From: Rhodoferax sp.
GTDB taxonomy: Bacteria > Pseudomonadota > Gammaproteobacteria > Burkholderiales > Burkholderiaceae_C
Assembly (NCBI GenBank): GCA_016463455.1
Contig: JAEMRG010000106.1
Span: forward strand, 1 to 7,060
Reading direction: 5' to 3'
Length of the DNA: 7,060 nucleotides
Shown piece after piece: positions 1-5,423 of this stretch (position 1 is its first letter; each line of letters begins with the position of its first letter). The position numbers and the translations under genes were made by a program. The notes beneath the pieces are model-generated. The model was not told the origin of the DNA. It ran no database searches and saw nothing but the letters and a program-made list of their open reading frames with translations.

Positions 1-449
1 CCGGTTTGGGTCAGGATTTCGCGCTGCTCAAACACCACATGGTCTTTCACGCTGATCCAGGCTTTGCGCATGCGTGCCAGCGCGCTTTGCACCTGGGCGT
101 CGCGGGCAATCGCCTGGGGCTCGTAATCGCGCGCGCAAAACACGGCATCTGCCCCCAGCGCCTGCGCCAGCGCTGGGATGTCTTGCTCGGTCCAGCCATG
201 GCGCACGATCAGGCCGGTGTGCGCCTGCGTGCCCAGGGCGCGCACTTGCGCATCCAGCGCGGCTAGCGATTCGCGGATGAACTCCACCCGGCGGTCGGCG
301 CGCGGCAAGCGATCCAAAATGGCGCGATCCAGAATAAAAACGCAATGCACTTGCGCGCAGGATTGCAGGGCGGCGGCTAGCGCGGCGTTGTCCGTCAGGC
401 GTAAATCGCGGCGCAGCCAGACCAGGCCGGAGGAATAAGTGCTTTGCAT
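1..449 (-). CDS. phrB: Deoxyribodipyrimidine (DNA) photolyase, N-terminal part; 3' end outside window
   Basis: The product should repair UV-induced pyrimidine dimers using blue light and FAD. The visible 149 residues form the N-terminal alpha/beta (Rossmann-like) antenna-binding domain of the photolyase/cryptochrome family. They open with the signature VWLRRDLRLTDNAAL (residues 10-24), followed by VHCVFILDRAIL (34-45), VFCARDYEP (103-111) and KDHVVFEQREILTQT (135-149), which normally leads into the linker before the FAD-binding helical domain. The family is about 450-500 residues long, so roughly two thirds, including all FAD-binding residues, is missing here. The start is the ATG at 449 on the minus strand; no good Shine-Dalgarno precedes it. 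The gene diverges from yqgE with 21 bp between the two start codons. A class I CPD photolyase is the simplest reading, but a cryptochrome-like or (6-4) member cannot be excluded without the C-terminal domain. Confidence 0.93.
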   Translation of the reverse strand, partial: MQSTYSSGLVWLRRDLRLTDNAALAAALQSCAQVHCVFILDRAILDRLPRADRRVEFIRESLAALDAQVRALGTQAHTGLIVRHGWTEQDIPALAQALGADAVFCARDYEPQAIARDAQVQSALARMRKAWISVKDHVVFEQREILTQT

Positions 450-458
450 GCCTGTCGC

Positions 459-464
459 TAAAAT
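459..464 (+). promoter_or_regulatory. Candidate -10 box (TAAAAT) for the yqgE-pyr-plsC operon
   Basis: TAAAAT lies in the 21-bp gap between the divergent photolyase and yqgE starts and matches the sigma-70 -10 consensus at 5 of 6 positions. Transcription would begin about 7 nt downstream, at or next to the yqgE ATG at 471, giving a leaderless or near-leaderless mRNA. This fits the absence of a Shine-Dalgarno before that ATG. No good -35 hexamer is seen at the usual spacing. On the opposite strand the same A/T patch reads TATTTT (465 down to 460), a possible -10 for the photolyase gene. This is inference from sequence only. Confidence 0.4.
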
Positions 465-470
465 AGTTTG

Positions 471-1070
471 ATGTCCCGCGATTTTGCATCCACCAACCTC
501 ACGCACCATTTTTTGATTGCGATGCCGGGCTTGGAAGACGGACTTTTCTCCAAAAGCGTGGTCTATTTATGCGACCACAGCCCGCGCGGCGCGCTGGGGC
601 TCATCATCAACAAGCCCTCTGAAATCAATTTGGCTGATTTGTTTGGCAAGATCGATTTGTCTTTGCAGCGCGCCGATCTGGCCGATCAGGTGGTGCTGCA
701 AGGCGGCCCACTGCACGAAGAGCGCGGTTTTGTGCTGCACGAGGCAATGTCGGGCGCCTCCGATGTATCGCCCGGCGCCAGTTATGCCTCCAGCATGGTC
801 ATCCCCGGCGGCTTGGCCATGACCACCTCGCGCGACGTGCTGGAAGCCCTGGCCGGTGGGCAGGGCCCCAGCAAAGTGCTGGTCTCCTTGGGCTACGCGT
901 CCTGGGGCGAAGGTCAACTCGAGAGCGAACTAATGCGCAACAGCTGGCTCACGGTGGATGCCGAAAAAAGCGTTATTTTCGATACGCCGGTGAATCAGCG
1001 CTACGAGCGCGCGCTGGACTTGCTGGGTTTGAAGGCCTGGATGATCGCCCCGCAGGCGGGCCACGCATGA
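471..1070 (+). CDS. yqgE: YqgE/AlgH family protein (DUF179)
   Basis: This 199-residue protein is a full-length member of the UPF0301/YqgE/AlgH family, whose biochemical role is not settled; in Pseudomonas the homologue AlgH is named for an effect on alginate production. Family hallmarks are all present: FLIAMPGLEDGLFSKSVVYL (residues 14-33), CDHSPRGALGLIINKP (34-49), VLQGGPLHEERGFVLH (75-90) and LGYASWGEGQLESEL (140-154). No signal peptide or membrane segment is visible, so a cytoplasmic location is likely. The ATG at 471 is preferred over the adjacent TTG at 468. No Shine-Dalgarno is evident, and a -10-like box ends only 7 nt upstream. The stop codon overlaps the ruvX start (ATGA, 1067-1070), indicating translational coupling. 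It is the first gene of the pyr run, as in pseudomonads. Confidence 0.95.
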   Translation: MSRDFASTNLTHHFLIAMPGLEDGLFSKSVVYLCDHSPRGALGLIINKPSEINLADLFGKIDLSLQRADLADQVVLQGGPLHEERGFVLHEAMSGASDVSPGASYASSMVIPGGLAMTTSRDVLEALAGGQGPSKVLVSLGYASWGEGQLESELMRNSWLTVDAEKSVIFDTPVNQRYERALDLLGLKAWMIAPQAGHA

Positions 1071-1522
1071 GCGCGCTGGCCATGCCCGCGCCTGCTGCGG
1101 TGCTGCCGCCAAAGCAGGCCAAGGCGGTGCCGGCGGATTTGCAGCGTTTTATGGCCTTTGATTTTGGTACCCGGCGTACCGGCGTGGCGGTGGGCAGCCG
1201 CTTGCTGGGTGCGGCGCAGCCGCAAGCCACCATCAGCGTTGCAGGCGATGCGCGCTTTGCCCAAATAGCGCTGCGTCTGAAGGAATGGGAGCCACAGGCC
1301 TTGGTGGTAGGCGTGCCTTACCACCCGGACGGCGCGCCCCACGACAATACGCTGCGCGCGCAAAAGTTTGGACGCCAGTTGCAGGGCCGCTTCGGCCTGC
1401 CGGTGTTTGAGGTGGACGAGCGCTACAGCACCACCGAAGCCCTGGCCGGTGGCGCCAAAGATGCCGATGCGGCCTCGGCTTGCATCATCTTGGAGCAGTT
1501 TTTGCGGAGCTTGTCGCCATGA
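1067..1522 (+). CDS. ruvX: RuvX/YqgF, putative pre-16S rRNA nuclease of the RNase H fold
   Basis: RuvX (YqgF) proteins are RNase H-fold nucleases implicated in maturing the 5' end of 16S rRNA; an older annotation calls them Holliday junction resolvases. The 151-residue product carries the family motifs in order: FMAFDFGTRRTGVAVG (residues 28-43, with the presumed catalytic Asp at 32), ALVVGVPYHPDG (78-89), FEVDERYSTTEAL (114-126, acidic active-site residues) and DADAASACIILEQFL (132-146, the C-terminal acidic site). An Ala/Pro-rich extension of about 27 residues precedes the core; a start at Met6 (1082) is possible. The ATG at 1067 is favoured because it sits in an ATGA overlap with yqgE and has AGGCGG at 1054-1059, 7 nt upstream. 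Its stop overlaps the pyrR start in the same ATGA arrangement. Confidence 0.95.
   Translation: MSALAMPAPAAVLPPKQAKAVPADLQRFMAFDFGTRRTGVAVGSRLLGAAQPQATISVAGDARFAQIALRLKEWEPQALVVGVPYHPDGAPHDNTLRAQKFGRQLQGRFGLPVFEVDERYSTTEALAGGAKDADAASACIILEQFLRSLSP
1506..1509 (+). promoter_or_regulatory. Shine-Dalgarno (GGAG) that fixes the pyrR start
   Basis: GGAG lies inside the 3' end of ruvX, 9 nt before the ATG at 1519. It supports that ATG over an upstream in-frame TTG at 1480, which would place 13 extra residues over ruvX. Confidence 0.6.
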
Positions 1523-2013
1523 CCTTGGTTCTCAATGCCGAAGCCCTCTACCCGGAGCTGCTGCGCGGCGTGCGCCTGTTGTGCCAGCCCGACAGCCGTT
1601 TGGTAGGCATCACCTCGGGCGGCGCCTGGCTGGCCGAACGTTTGCACCAAGACTTAGGTCTTGCCGGCGCCTTTGGCACGATTTCTTCGGCCATGCACCG
1701 CGACGACTTTGCCAAGCGCGGCTTAGCGGCCAGCGGCAAAACGCAGTTGCCCTTTGAAATCAAAGACGCGCATTTGGTGGTGCTCGACGATGTGCTCTAC
1801 ACCGGGCGCACCATACGCGCCATTACCAATGAATTGTTTGACTATGGCCGCCCGGCTAGCGTACGCTTGGCGGTGCTGGTCGATAGGGGCGGGCGCGAAT
1901 TACCGATTCAGGCCGACTTTGCGGCCGCCCGCGTAACGCTTGATGCCGGCCAATCGCTGGCCCTGGCCCGCGATGCGGCAGGCGCCTTCAGCTTTGATGT
2001 GAAAGAAAAATAA
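1519..2013 (+). CDS. pyrR: PyrR family protein: pyr operon regulator / uracil phosphoribosyltransferase homologue
   Basis: PyrR proteins have the type I phosphoribosyltransferase fold. In Bacillus they bind pyr mRNA to cause attenuation and also have uracil phosphoribosyltransferase activity; in proteobacteria the regulatory mechanism is less clear. The 164-residue product shows the PRPP-binding loop LVVLDDVLYTGRT (86-98), with both acidic residues and the TGRT segment intact. It also has VGITSGGAWLAERL (29-42), HRDDFAKRGL (60-69), NELFDYGRPASVRLAVLVDR (104-123) and RELPIQADF (126-134). The GITSGG segment resembles Pseudomonas PyrR more than the Bacillus form, which has an Arg there. The ATG at 1519 overlaps the ruvX stop and has a GGAG Shine-Dalgarno. 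Only 3 nt separate it from pyrB, leaving no space for an attenuator between them. Confidence 0.92.
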   Translation: MTLVLNAEALYPELLRGVRLLCQPDSRLVGITSGGAWLAERLHQDLGLAGAFGTISSAMHRDDFAKRGLAASGKTQLPFEIKDAHLVVLDDVLYTGRTIRAITNELFDYGRPASVRLAVLVDRGGRELPIQADFAAARVTLDAGQSLALARDAAGAFSFDVKEK

Positions 2014-2016
2014 GCC

Positions 2017-2979
2017 ATGTTGCACCGGCGCAATCCGCAACTCAATCAGCACGGCGAGCTGATTCACCTGCTCTCCACCGAAGGACTGTCGCGCGAAATA
2101 CTCACACATATCCTGGACACAGCTGCGCAGTTCGTCTCGGTGAGCGACCGCGAGGTGAAAAAAGTGCCGCTGCTGCGCGGCAAAAGCGTGTTCAATTTGT
2201 TTTTTGAAAACAGCACGCGCACGCGCACCACGTTTGAAATCGCGGCCACACGCTTATCGGCCGATGTGATTAATCTGGACATCGCCCGCTCATCGGCGTC
2301 CAAAGGCGAATCCCTGCTGGACACGATAGCCAACCTCAGCGCCATGGCCGCCGATATTTTTGTAGTGCGGCACAGCGAATCGGGCGCACCCTATCTGATC
2401 GCGCAACATGTGGCGCCGCATGTACATGTCGTCAATGCGGGTGACGGCCGCCATGCCCACCCTACGCAGGGCTTGCTGGACATGTACACCATCCGGCATT
2501 ACAAAAAAGACTTTGCGAATTTAACCGTGGCCATCGTGGGCGATATCTTGCATTCGCGGGTGGCACGCTCGGACATCCACGCGCTGACCACGCTGGGCTG
2601 CGCCGAGGTGCGCGTAGTCGGCCCGCGCACCCTGGTGCCCGGCGATATGGCGAACATGGGCGTGCGTGTGTTCAACACCCTGGAAGAAGGTATCAAGGGC
2701 TGCGACGTCATCATCATGCTGCGTTTACAAAACGAGCGCATGAACGGCGCGTTGTTGCCTTCCAGCCATGAGTATTTCAAGAGTTTTGGCCTGACCGCAG
2801 AAAAGCTGGCGCTGGCCAAGCCCGATGCCATCGTGATGCATCCTGGCCCGATTAACCGCGGCGTGGAAATCGATTCCACCGTGGCCGACGGCATGCAAAG
2901 CGTGATCCTGCCACAAGTGACTTTTGGCATCGCAGTGCGCATGGCGGTGATGGGCATCGTCGCGGGCAATGAAGCATGA
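2017..2979 (+). CDS. pyrB: Aspartate carbamoyltransferase catalytic subunit
   Basis: PyrB condenses carbamoyl phosphate with L-aspartate to form N-carbamoyl-L-aspartate, the first committed step of de novo pyrimidine synthesis in the cytoplasm. All expected elements are present in 320 residues: the carbamoyl-phosphate loop FFENSTRTRTTFE (62-74), the mobile loop SSASKGES (92-99, Lys96), the HPTQGLLD motif (148-155), GDILHSRVARSD (175-186), the aspartate-binding MLRLQNERM (234-242) and HPGPINRGVEI (275-285). It appears fully active. It carries a short N-terminal extension (about residues 1-20) before the first helix, as in the Pseudomonas class A enzyme, where this region is linked to nucleotide regulation. 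The ATG at 2017 follows the pyrR stop by 3 nt. The neighbouring pseudo-dihydroorotase gene supports a class A PyrB-PyrC' complex; no pyrI regulatory-chain gene is present here. Confidence 0.97.
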   Translation: MLHRRNPQLNQHGELIHLLSTEGLSREILTHILDTAAQFVSVSDREVKKVPLLRGKSVFNLFFENSTRTRTTFEIAATRLSADVINLDIARSSASKGESLLDTIANLSAMAADIFVVRHSESGAPYLIAQHVAPHVHVVNAGDGRHAHPTQGLLDMYTIRHYKKDFANLTVAIVGDILHSRVARSDIHALTTLGCAEVRVVGPRTLVPGDMANMGVRVFNTLEEGIKGCDVIIMLRLQNERMNGALLPSSHEYFKSFGLTAEKLALAKPDAIVMHPGPINRGVEIDSTVADGMQSVILPQVTFGIAVRMAVMGIVAGNEA

Positions 2980-2982
2980 GGG
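2978..2982 (+). promoter_or_regulatory. Shine-Dalgarno (GAGGG) that fixes the pyrC' start
   Basis: GAGGG overlaps the pyrB stop codon and lies 7 nt before the ATG at 2990. This favours that start over the in-frame ATG at 2969, which overlaps pyrB and would add seven residues unlike the usual family N-terminus. Confidence 0.65.
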
Positions 2983-2989
2983 CCGTGCC

Positions 2990-4300
2990 ATGAAACTACT
3001 GATTTCCAACGGCCACTTGCTTGATCCGGCCAGCGGCTTGGATGCGCCGGGCGAGTTCGCGGTTGCCGACGGGCGCGTGCTGGCGATAGGCCAGATCCCC
3101 GCAGATTTTGTGCCGACGCAGACCTTGGACGCCCAAGGCTGCATCGTCATGCCCGGCTTGGTGGACTTGGCCGCGCGCTTGCGCGAGCCCGGCCATGAGC
3201 ATGAAGGCATGCTCGCTTCTGAGTTGGCTGCCGCCGTGGCCGGCGGCGTGACCTGCCTGGTCTGCCCGCCCGACACCGATCCGGTGCTCGACGAACCTGG
3301 CCTGGTGGAAATGCTGCGCTTTCGGGCGCAAAACCTGCACCAGGCGCGGGTGCTGCCGCTGGGCGCACTGACCCGTGGCCTCAAGGGCGAAGTGCTGACC
3401 GAGATGCTGCAACTGAGCGAAGCCGGATGCGTGGGCTTTAGCCAGGCCGAGGTCGGTATCGCCAACACCCAGGTGCTGATGCGCGCCATGCAATACGCGC
3501 GGTCTTTTGGCTACACGGTCTGGCTGCGTCCGCAGGAATTGCATTTGGGCAAGGGCGTCGCTGCCAGCGGCCCGCTGGCCACGCGCATGGGCTTGAGCGG
3601 CGTGCCGGTGGCCGCCGAGACCATCGCCTTGCACACGATTTTTGAGCTGGTGCGCGCCACCGGCGCGCGCGTGCATATCTGCCGCTTGAGCAGCGCGGCT
3701 GGCGCGCAGTTGCTGCGCCAGGCCAAGGCAGAGGGATTGCCGGTCACCGGTGATGTAAGCATCAACTCCCTGCACCTGACGGATATGGATGTAGGTTACT
3801 TTGATAGCCGCACCCGCCTTAATCCGCCGCTACGCCAGCAGCGCGACCGCGAGGCTTTGCGCCTGGCGCTGCAAGACGGCACCATCGACGCGCTGGTATC
3901 GGACCACATGCCAGTGGGTGCGGATGAAAAAGAACTGCCATTTGCCGAGGCCGAGCCCGGCGCTACTGGACTGGAGTTGTTGCTCAGTCTGGCGCTGAAG
4001 TGGGCGCGCGACAGCGAACTGCCGCTGGTGCAGGCCTTGGCCTGCGTGACGCATCGCAGTGCCGATGTGCTGGCGGCGGGCCAGGTCGCAAACCAAGGCG
4101 GCATGGGCCGAATGGCGGTAGGCGCCAAGGCCGATATCTGCGTGTTCGATCCGCAAGCGGCCTGGACGGTGCAGGCGTCTGCGCTGCGCAGCCAGAGCAA
4201 GCACACGCCTTTTGGCGGCTATGAATTGCCCGGCCAAGTGCGTGCCACCCTGGTTGCCGGCCGGCTGGCCTACCAGGCGCCGGCCACGGCTGTGCAGTAA
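2990..4300 (+). CDS. pyrX: Dihydroorotase-like protein lacking metal ligands (PyrC'/PyrX-type structural subunit of ATCase)
   Basis: The 436-residue protein has the overall form of a type I dihydroorotase: a small beta domain (MKLLISNGHLLDPASGLD, 1-18), the PGLVD strand and the REPG segment (65-68), DGTIDALVSDH (296-306), and a C-terminal return to the beta domain (KADICVFDP, 380-388). The catalytic metal site is lost. The usual HxH after PGLVD is Ala61 and Arg63; the region normally reading HxED reads LRPQE (179-183); the usual TPHHL reads SINSL (257-261); and the usual DHAPH reads DHMPV (305-309). Asp305 and His306 remain. In Pseudomonas, an inactive homologue (PyrC'/PyrX) encoded directly after pyrB is required to assemble ATCase, and the same position and decay here suggest the same job. 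It is probably non-catalytic, although automatic annotation would call it dihydroorotase. An active pyrC should exist elsewhere in the genome. Confidence 0.88.
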   Translation: MKLLISNGHLLDPASGLDAPGEFAVADGRVLAIGQIPADFVPTQTLDAQGCIVMPGLVDLAARLREPGHEHEGMLASELAAAVAGGVTCLVCPPDTDPVLDEPGLVEMLRFRAQNLHQARVLPLGALTRGLKGEVLTEMLQLSEAGCVGFSQAEVGIANTQVLMRAMQYARSFGYTVWLRPQELHLGKGVAASGPLATRMGLSGVPVAAETIALHTIFELVRATGARVHICRLSSAAGAQLLRQAKAEGLPVTGDVSINSLHLTDMDVGYFDSRTRLNPPLRQQRDREALRLALQDGTIDALVSDHMPVGADEKELPFAEAEPGATGLELLLSLALKWARDSELPLVQALACVTHRSADVLAAGQVANQGGMGRMAVGAKADICVFDPQAAWTVQASALRSQSKHTPFGGYELPGQVRATLVAGRLAYQAPATAVQ

Positions 4301-4318
4301 ACCGGTCGGCCCCGCGCA

Positions 4319-5068
4319 GTGCTCACGCCTTCCAAACTGCGCGGTGCCTGGCGCCTTGCGCGTCTGGTTTTGCATGTGCTGCGCGGCTGGCTGACCATCC
4401 GCTGGCGTTTTCCGGGCTGGTCGCAAGCGCGACGTGACCGGGCGGTGCAAGACTGGTCGCAAGCCATGCTGGCTATTTTGGGTTTGCAATTGCGTATCGA
4501 AGGACAGTTGCTGCAGCAAGGGCCATTGATGTTGGTTTGCAACCATATTTCCTGGCTGGATATTGCTGTTTTGCATGCGGCGGTGCATTGCCGCTTTATT
4601 TCTAAGGACGATATCCGTGGCTGGCCGGTGCTGGGCACGCTGGCCAGCGGCGGCGGCACCCTGTACATCAGCCGGGCCTCGCGCCGCGACGCTTTGCGCG
4701 TGGTGCACCAGATGGCGCAGGCCTTGCGGCAGGGCGATGTACTGGCGCTTTTCCCCGAGGGCACTACCGGCGACGGCAGCACGGTTTTGCCCTTTCACGC
4801 CAATTTGTTGCAGGCGGCGATTGCGGCCGATGCGCCGGTGCAGGCGCTGGGCCTGCGTTTTGAAGACGCCGCCAGTGGCGCGCCCAGTTTTGCGCCTTGC
4901 TATGTGGGGGATGAGACGCTGCTGGACTCTGCCTGGCGCACGGTATGCGCGCCGCCGCTGCGCGCGGTGTTGCGCTGCGCCCCGGTGCAAAGCGCCCAGG
5001 GACGTCAGCGGCGCGAATTTGCCAGCGCCTTGCGCGATACCGTCATCGGATTGCGCGCTGGCAGCTAA
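4319..5068 (+). CDS. plsC: 1-acyl-sn-glycerol-3-phosphate acyltransferase (PlsC/AGPAT family)
   Basis: The 249-residue product should transfer an acyl chain to lysophosphatidic acid to make phosphatidic acid at the inner membrane. The acyltransferase blocks are visible: NHISWLD (75-81, the catalytic NHxxxxD with His76 and Asp81), FISKDDIRGWPVLG (93-106), GTLYISR (113-119) and LFPEGTT (144-150, the glycerol-phosphate-binding FPEG). An Arg-rich, moderately hydrophobic N-terminus (residues 8-30) may lie at the membrane surface. The start is GTG at 4319, because the frame is closed by the pyrC' stop just upstream and no ATG is available before residue 50; the Shine-Dalgarno is weak. It lies 18 nt after pyrC', in the same frame, and is probably the last gene of the operon. 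An ornithine-lipid acyltransferase (OlsA-type) is an alternative that the sequence alone does not exclude. Confidence 0.9.
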   Translation: MLTPSKLRGAWRLARLVLHVLRGWLTIRWRFPGWSQARRDRAVQDWSQAMLAILGLQLRIEGQLLQQGPLMLVCNHISWLDIAVLHAAVHCRFISKDDIRGWPVLGTLASGGGTLYISRASRRDALRVVHQMAQALRQGDVLALFPEGTTGDGSTVLPFHANLLQAAIAADAPVQALGLRFEDAASGAPSFAPCYVGDETLLDSAWRTVCAPPLRAVLRCAPVQSAQGRQRREFASALRDTVIGLRAGS

Positions 5069-5084
5069 GCTATGCCCAGCTTAG
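5065..5084. repeat. Inverted repeat spanning the convergent plsC and DciA-like stop codons
   Basis: CTAAGC (5065-5070) and GCTTAG (5079-5084) are perfect 6-bp arms around an 8-nt loop. Each arm contains one of the two facing TAA stop codons. It could act as a weak bidirectional terminator, but the stem is short, only half GC, and no T-tract follows on either strand. Confidence 0.4.
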
Positions 5085-5401
5085 GCGGCCGGGCGGGCAC
5101 TGGCCGCACGGACCTTGAGGCGAATCGCGGTAATATCGTGGCCCCCGTGGGCAAGGCGCTCCAGCATACTGGGCTGTAGTTGGCGTAATTTGGCGGCAAT
5201 GGCGGTGGACTCCACCAGCAGGCACCACACCTGGCCTTCGATGGGCCCGGCCTGCACGCTAAGGCGCAATCCGGGGGGGAGCAAGGTGGCAATGCAGCGC
5301 AAGCAAGCGCTGGATTGGGCGCTTAAGTCCACCAAGCGGGCCAGCGTAGGCGAGTCCATACTGGCTTGGAGCACCGAAAACGAGGTGTTGGAGCGGCGCA
5401 T
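5081..5401 (-). CDS. dciA: DUF721 / DciA-like protein (putative replicative helicase loader)
   Basis: The 106-residue product resembles DUF721 (DciA) proteins, which load the replicative helicase DnaB in bacteria lacking DnaC/DnaI. The pattern seen is LARLVDLSAQSSACLRCIAT (20-39), LLPPGLRLSVQAG (40-52), a beta strand with VWCLLVESTAIAAKLRQL (58-75) and then LQPSMLERLAHGG (75-87). This corresponds to the family core in which a hydrophobic strand is followed by a helix with A.KLRQL. No signal peptide or transmembrane segment is visible. At 106 residues it is shorter than many DciA proteins (around 150) and appears to hold only the compact core without an extended tail. Position next to an M23 peptidase gene and secA matches what I recall for Burkholderiales. 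The ATG at 5401 has no clear Shine-Dalgarno. The family assignment is fairly secure; the functional claim is by homology only. Confidence 0.75.
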   Translation of the reverse strand: MRRSNTSFSVLQASMDSPTLARLVDLSAQSSACLRCIATLLPPGLRLSVQAGPIEGQVWCLLVESTAIAAKLRQLQPSMLERLAHGGHDITAIRLKVRAASARPAA

Positions 5402-5412
5402 CGAAACATTTC

Positions 5413-5417
5413 AGGGG
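5413..5417 (+). promoter_or_regulatory. Shine-Dalgarno (AGGGG) of the M23 peptidase gene
   Basis: AGGGG lies 6 nt before the ATG at 5424, inside the 22-bp gap between two divergent start codons. It firmly supports that start. Confidence 0.7.
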
Positions 5418-5423
5418 TAGCGT

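Noticed and set aside
468..470. TTG at 468 as the yqgE start
   Set aside because: The ATG directly after it (471) gives the same protein less one residue and is the better codon.
28..489. 153-codon minus-strand frame overlapping the photolyase gene and crossing into yqgE
   Set aside because: The neighbouring frame from 449 encodes an unmistakable photolyase N-terminus, and this one is Arg/Pro/Ala-rich with no family signature. It is a shadow frame, not evidence of a frameshift.
843..1452. 17-bp exact direct repeat at 843-859 and 1436-1452
   Set aside because: Both copies encode EALAGG in the same codon phase, in yqgE and ruvX. It is a single pair of GC-rich coding segments and most likely coincidence.
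2725..3775. Two overlapping minus-strand open frames (254 and 259 codons) opposite pyrB and pyrC'
   Set aside because: They lie opposite well-supported coding sequence, their composition is biased (Ser/Arg/Pro or Gln/His/Ala), and no ribosome binding site or family pattern is apparent.
3830..4990. Long open frame (386 codons) on the minus strand opposite pyrC' and plsC
   Set aside because: It is antisense to two genes with clear family motifs, has a low-complexity Arg/Gln/His/Ala composition typical of GC-rich shadow frames, and shows no recognisable domain.
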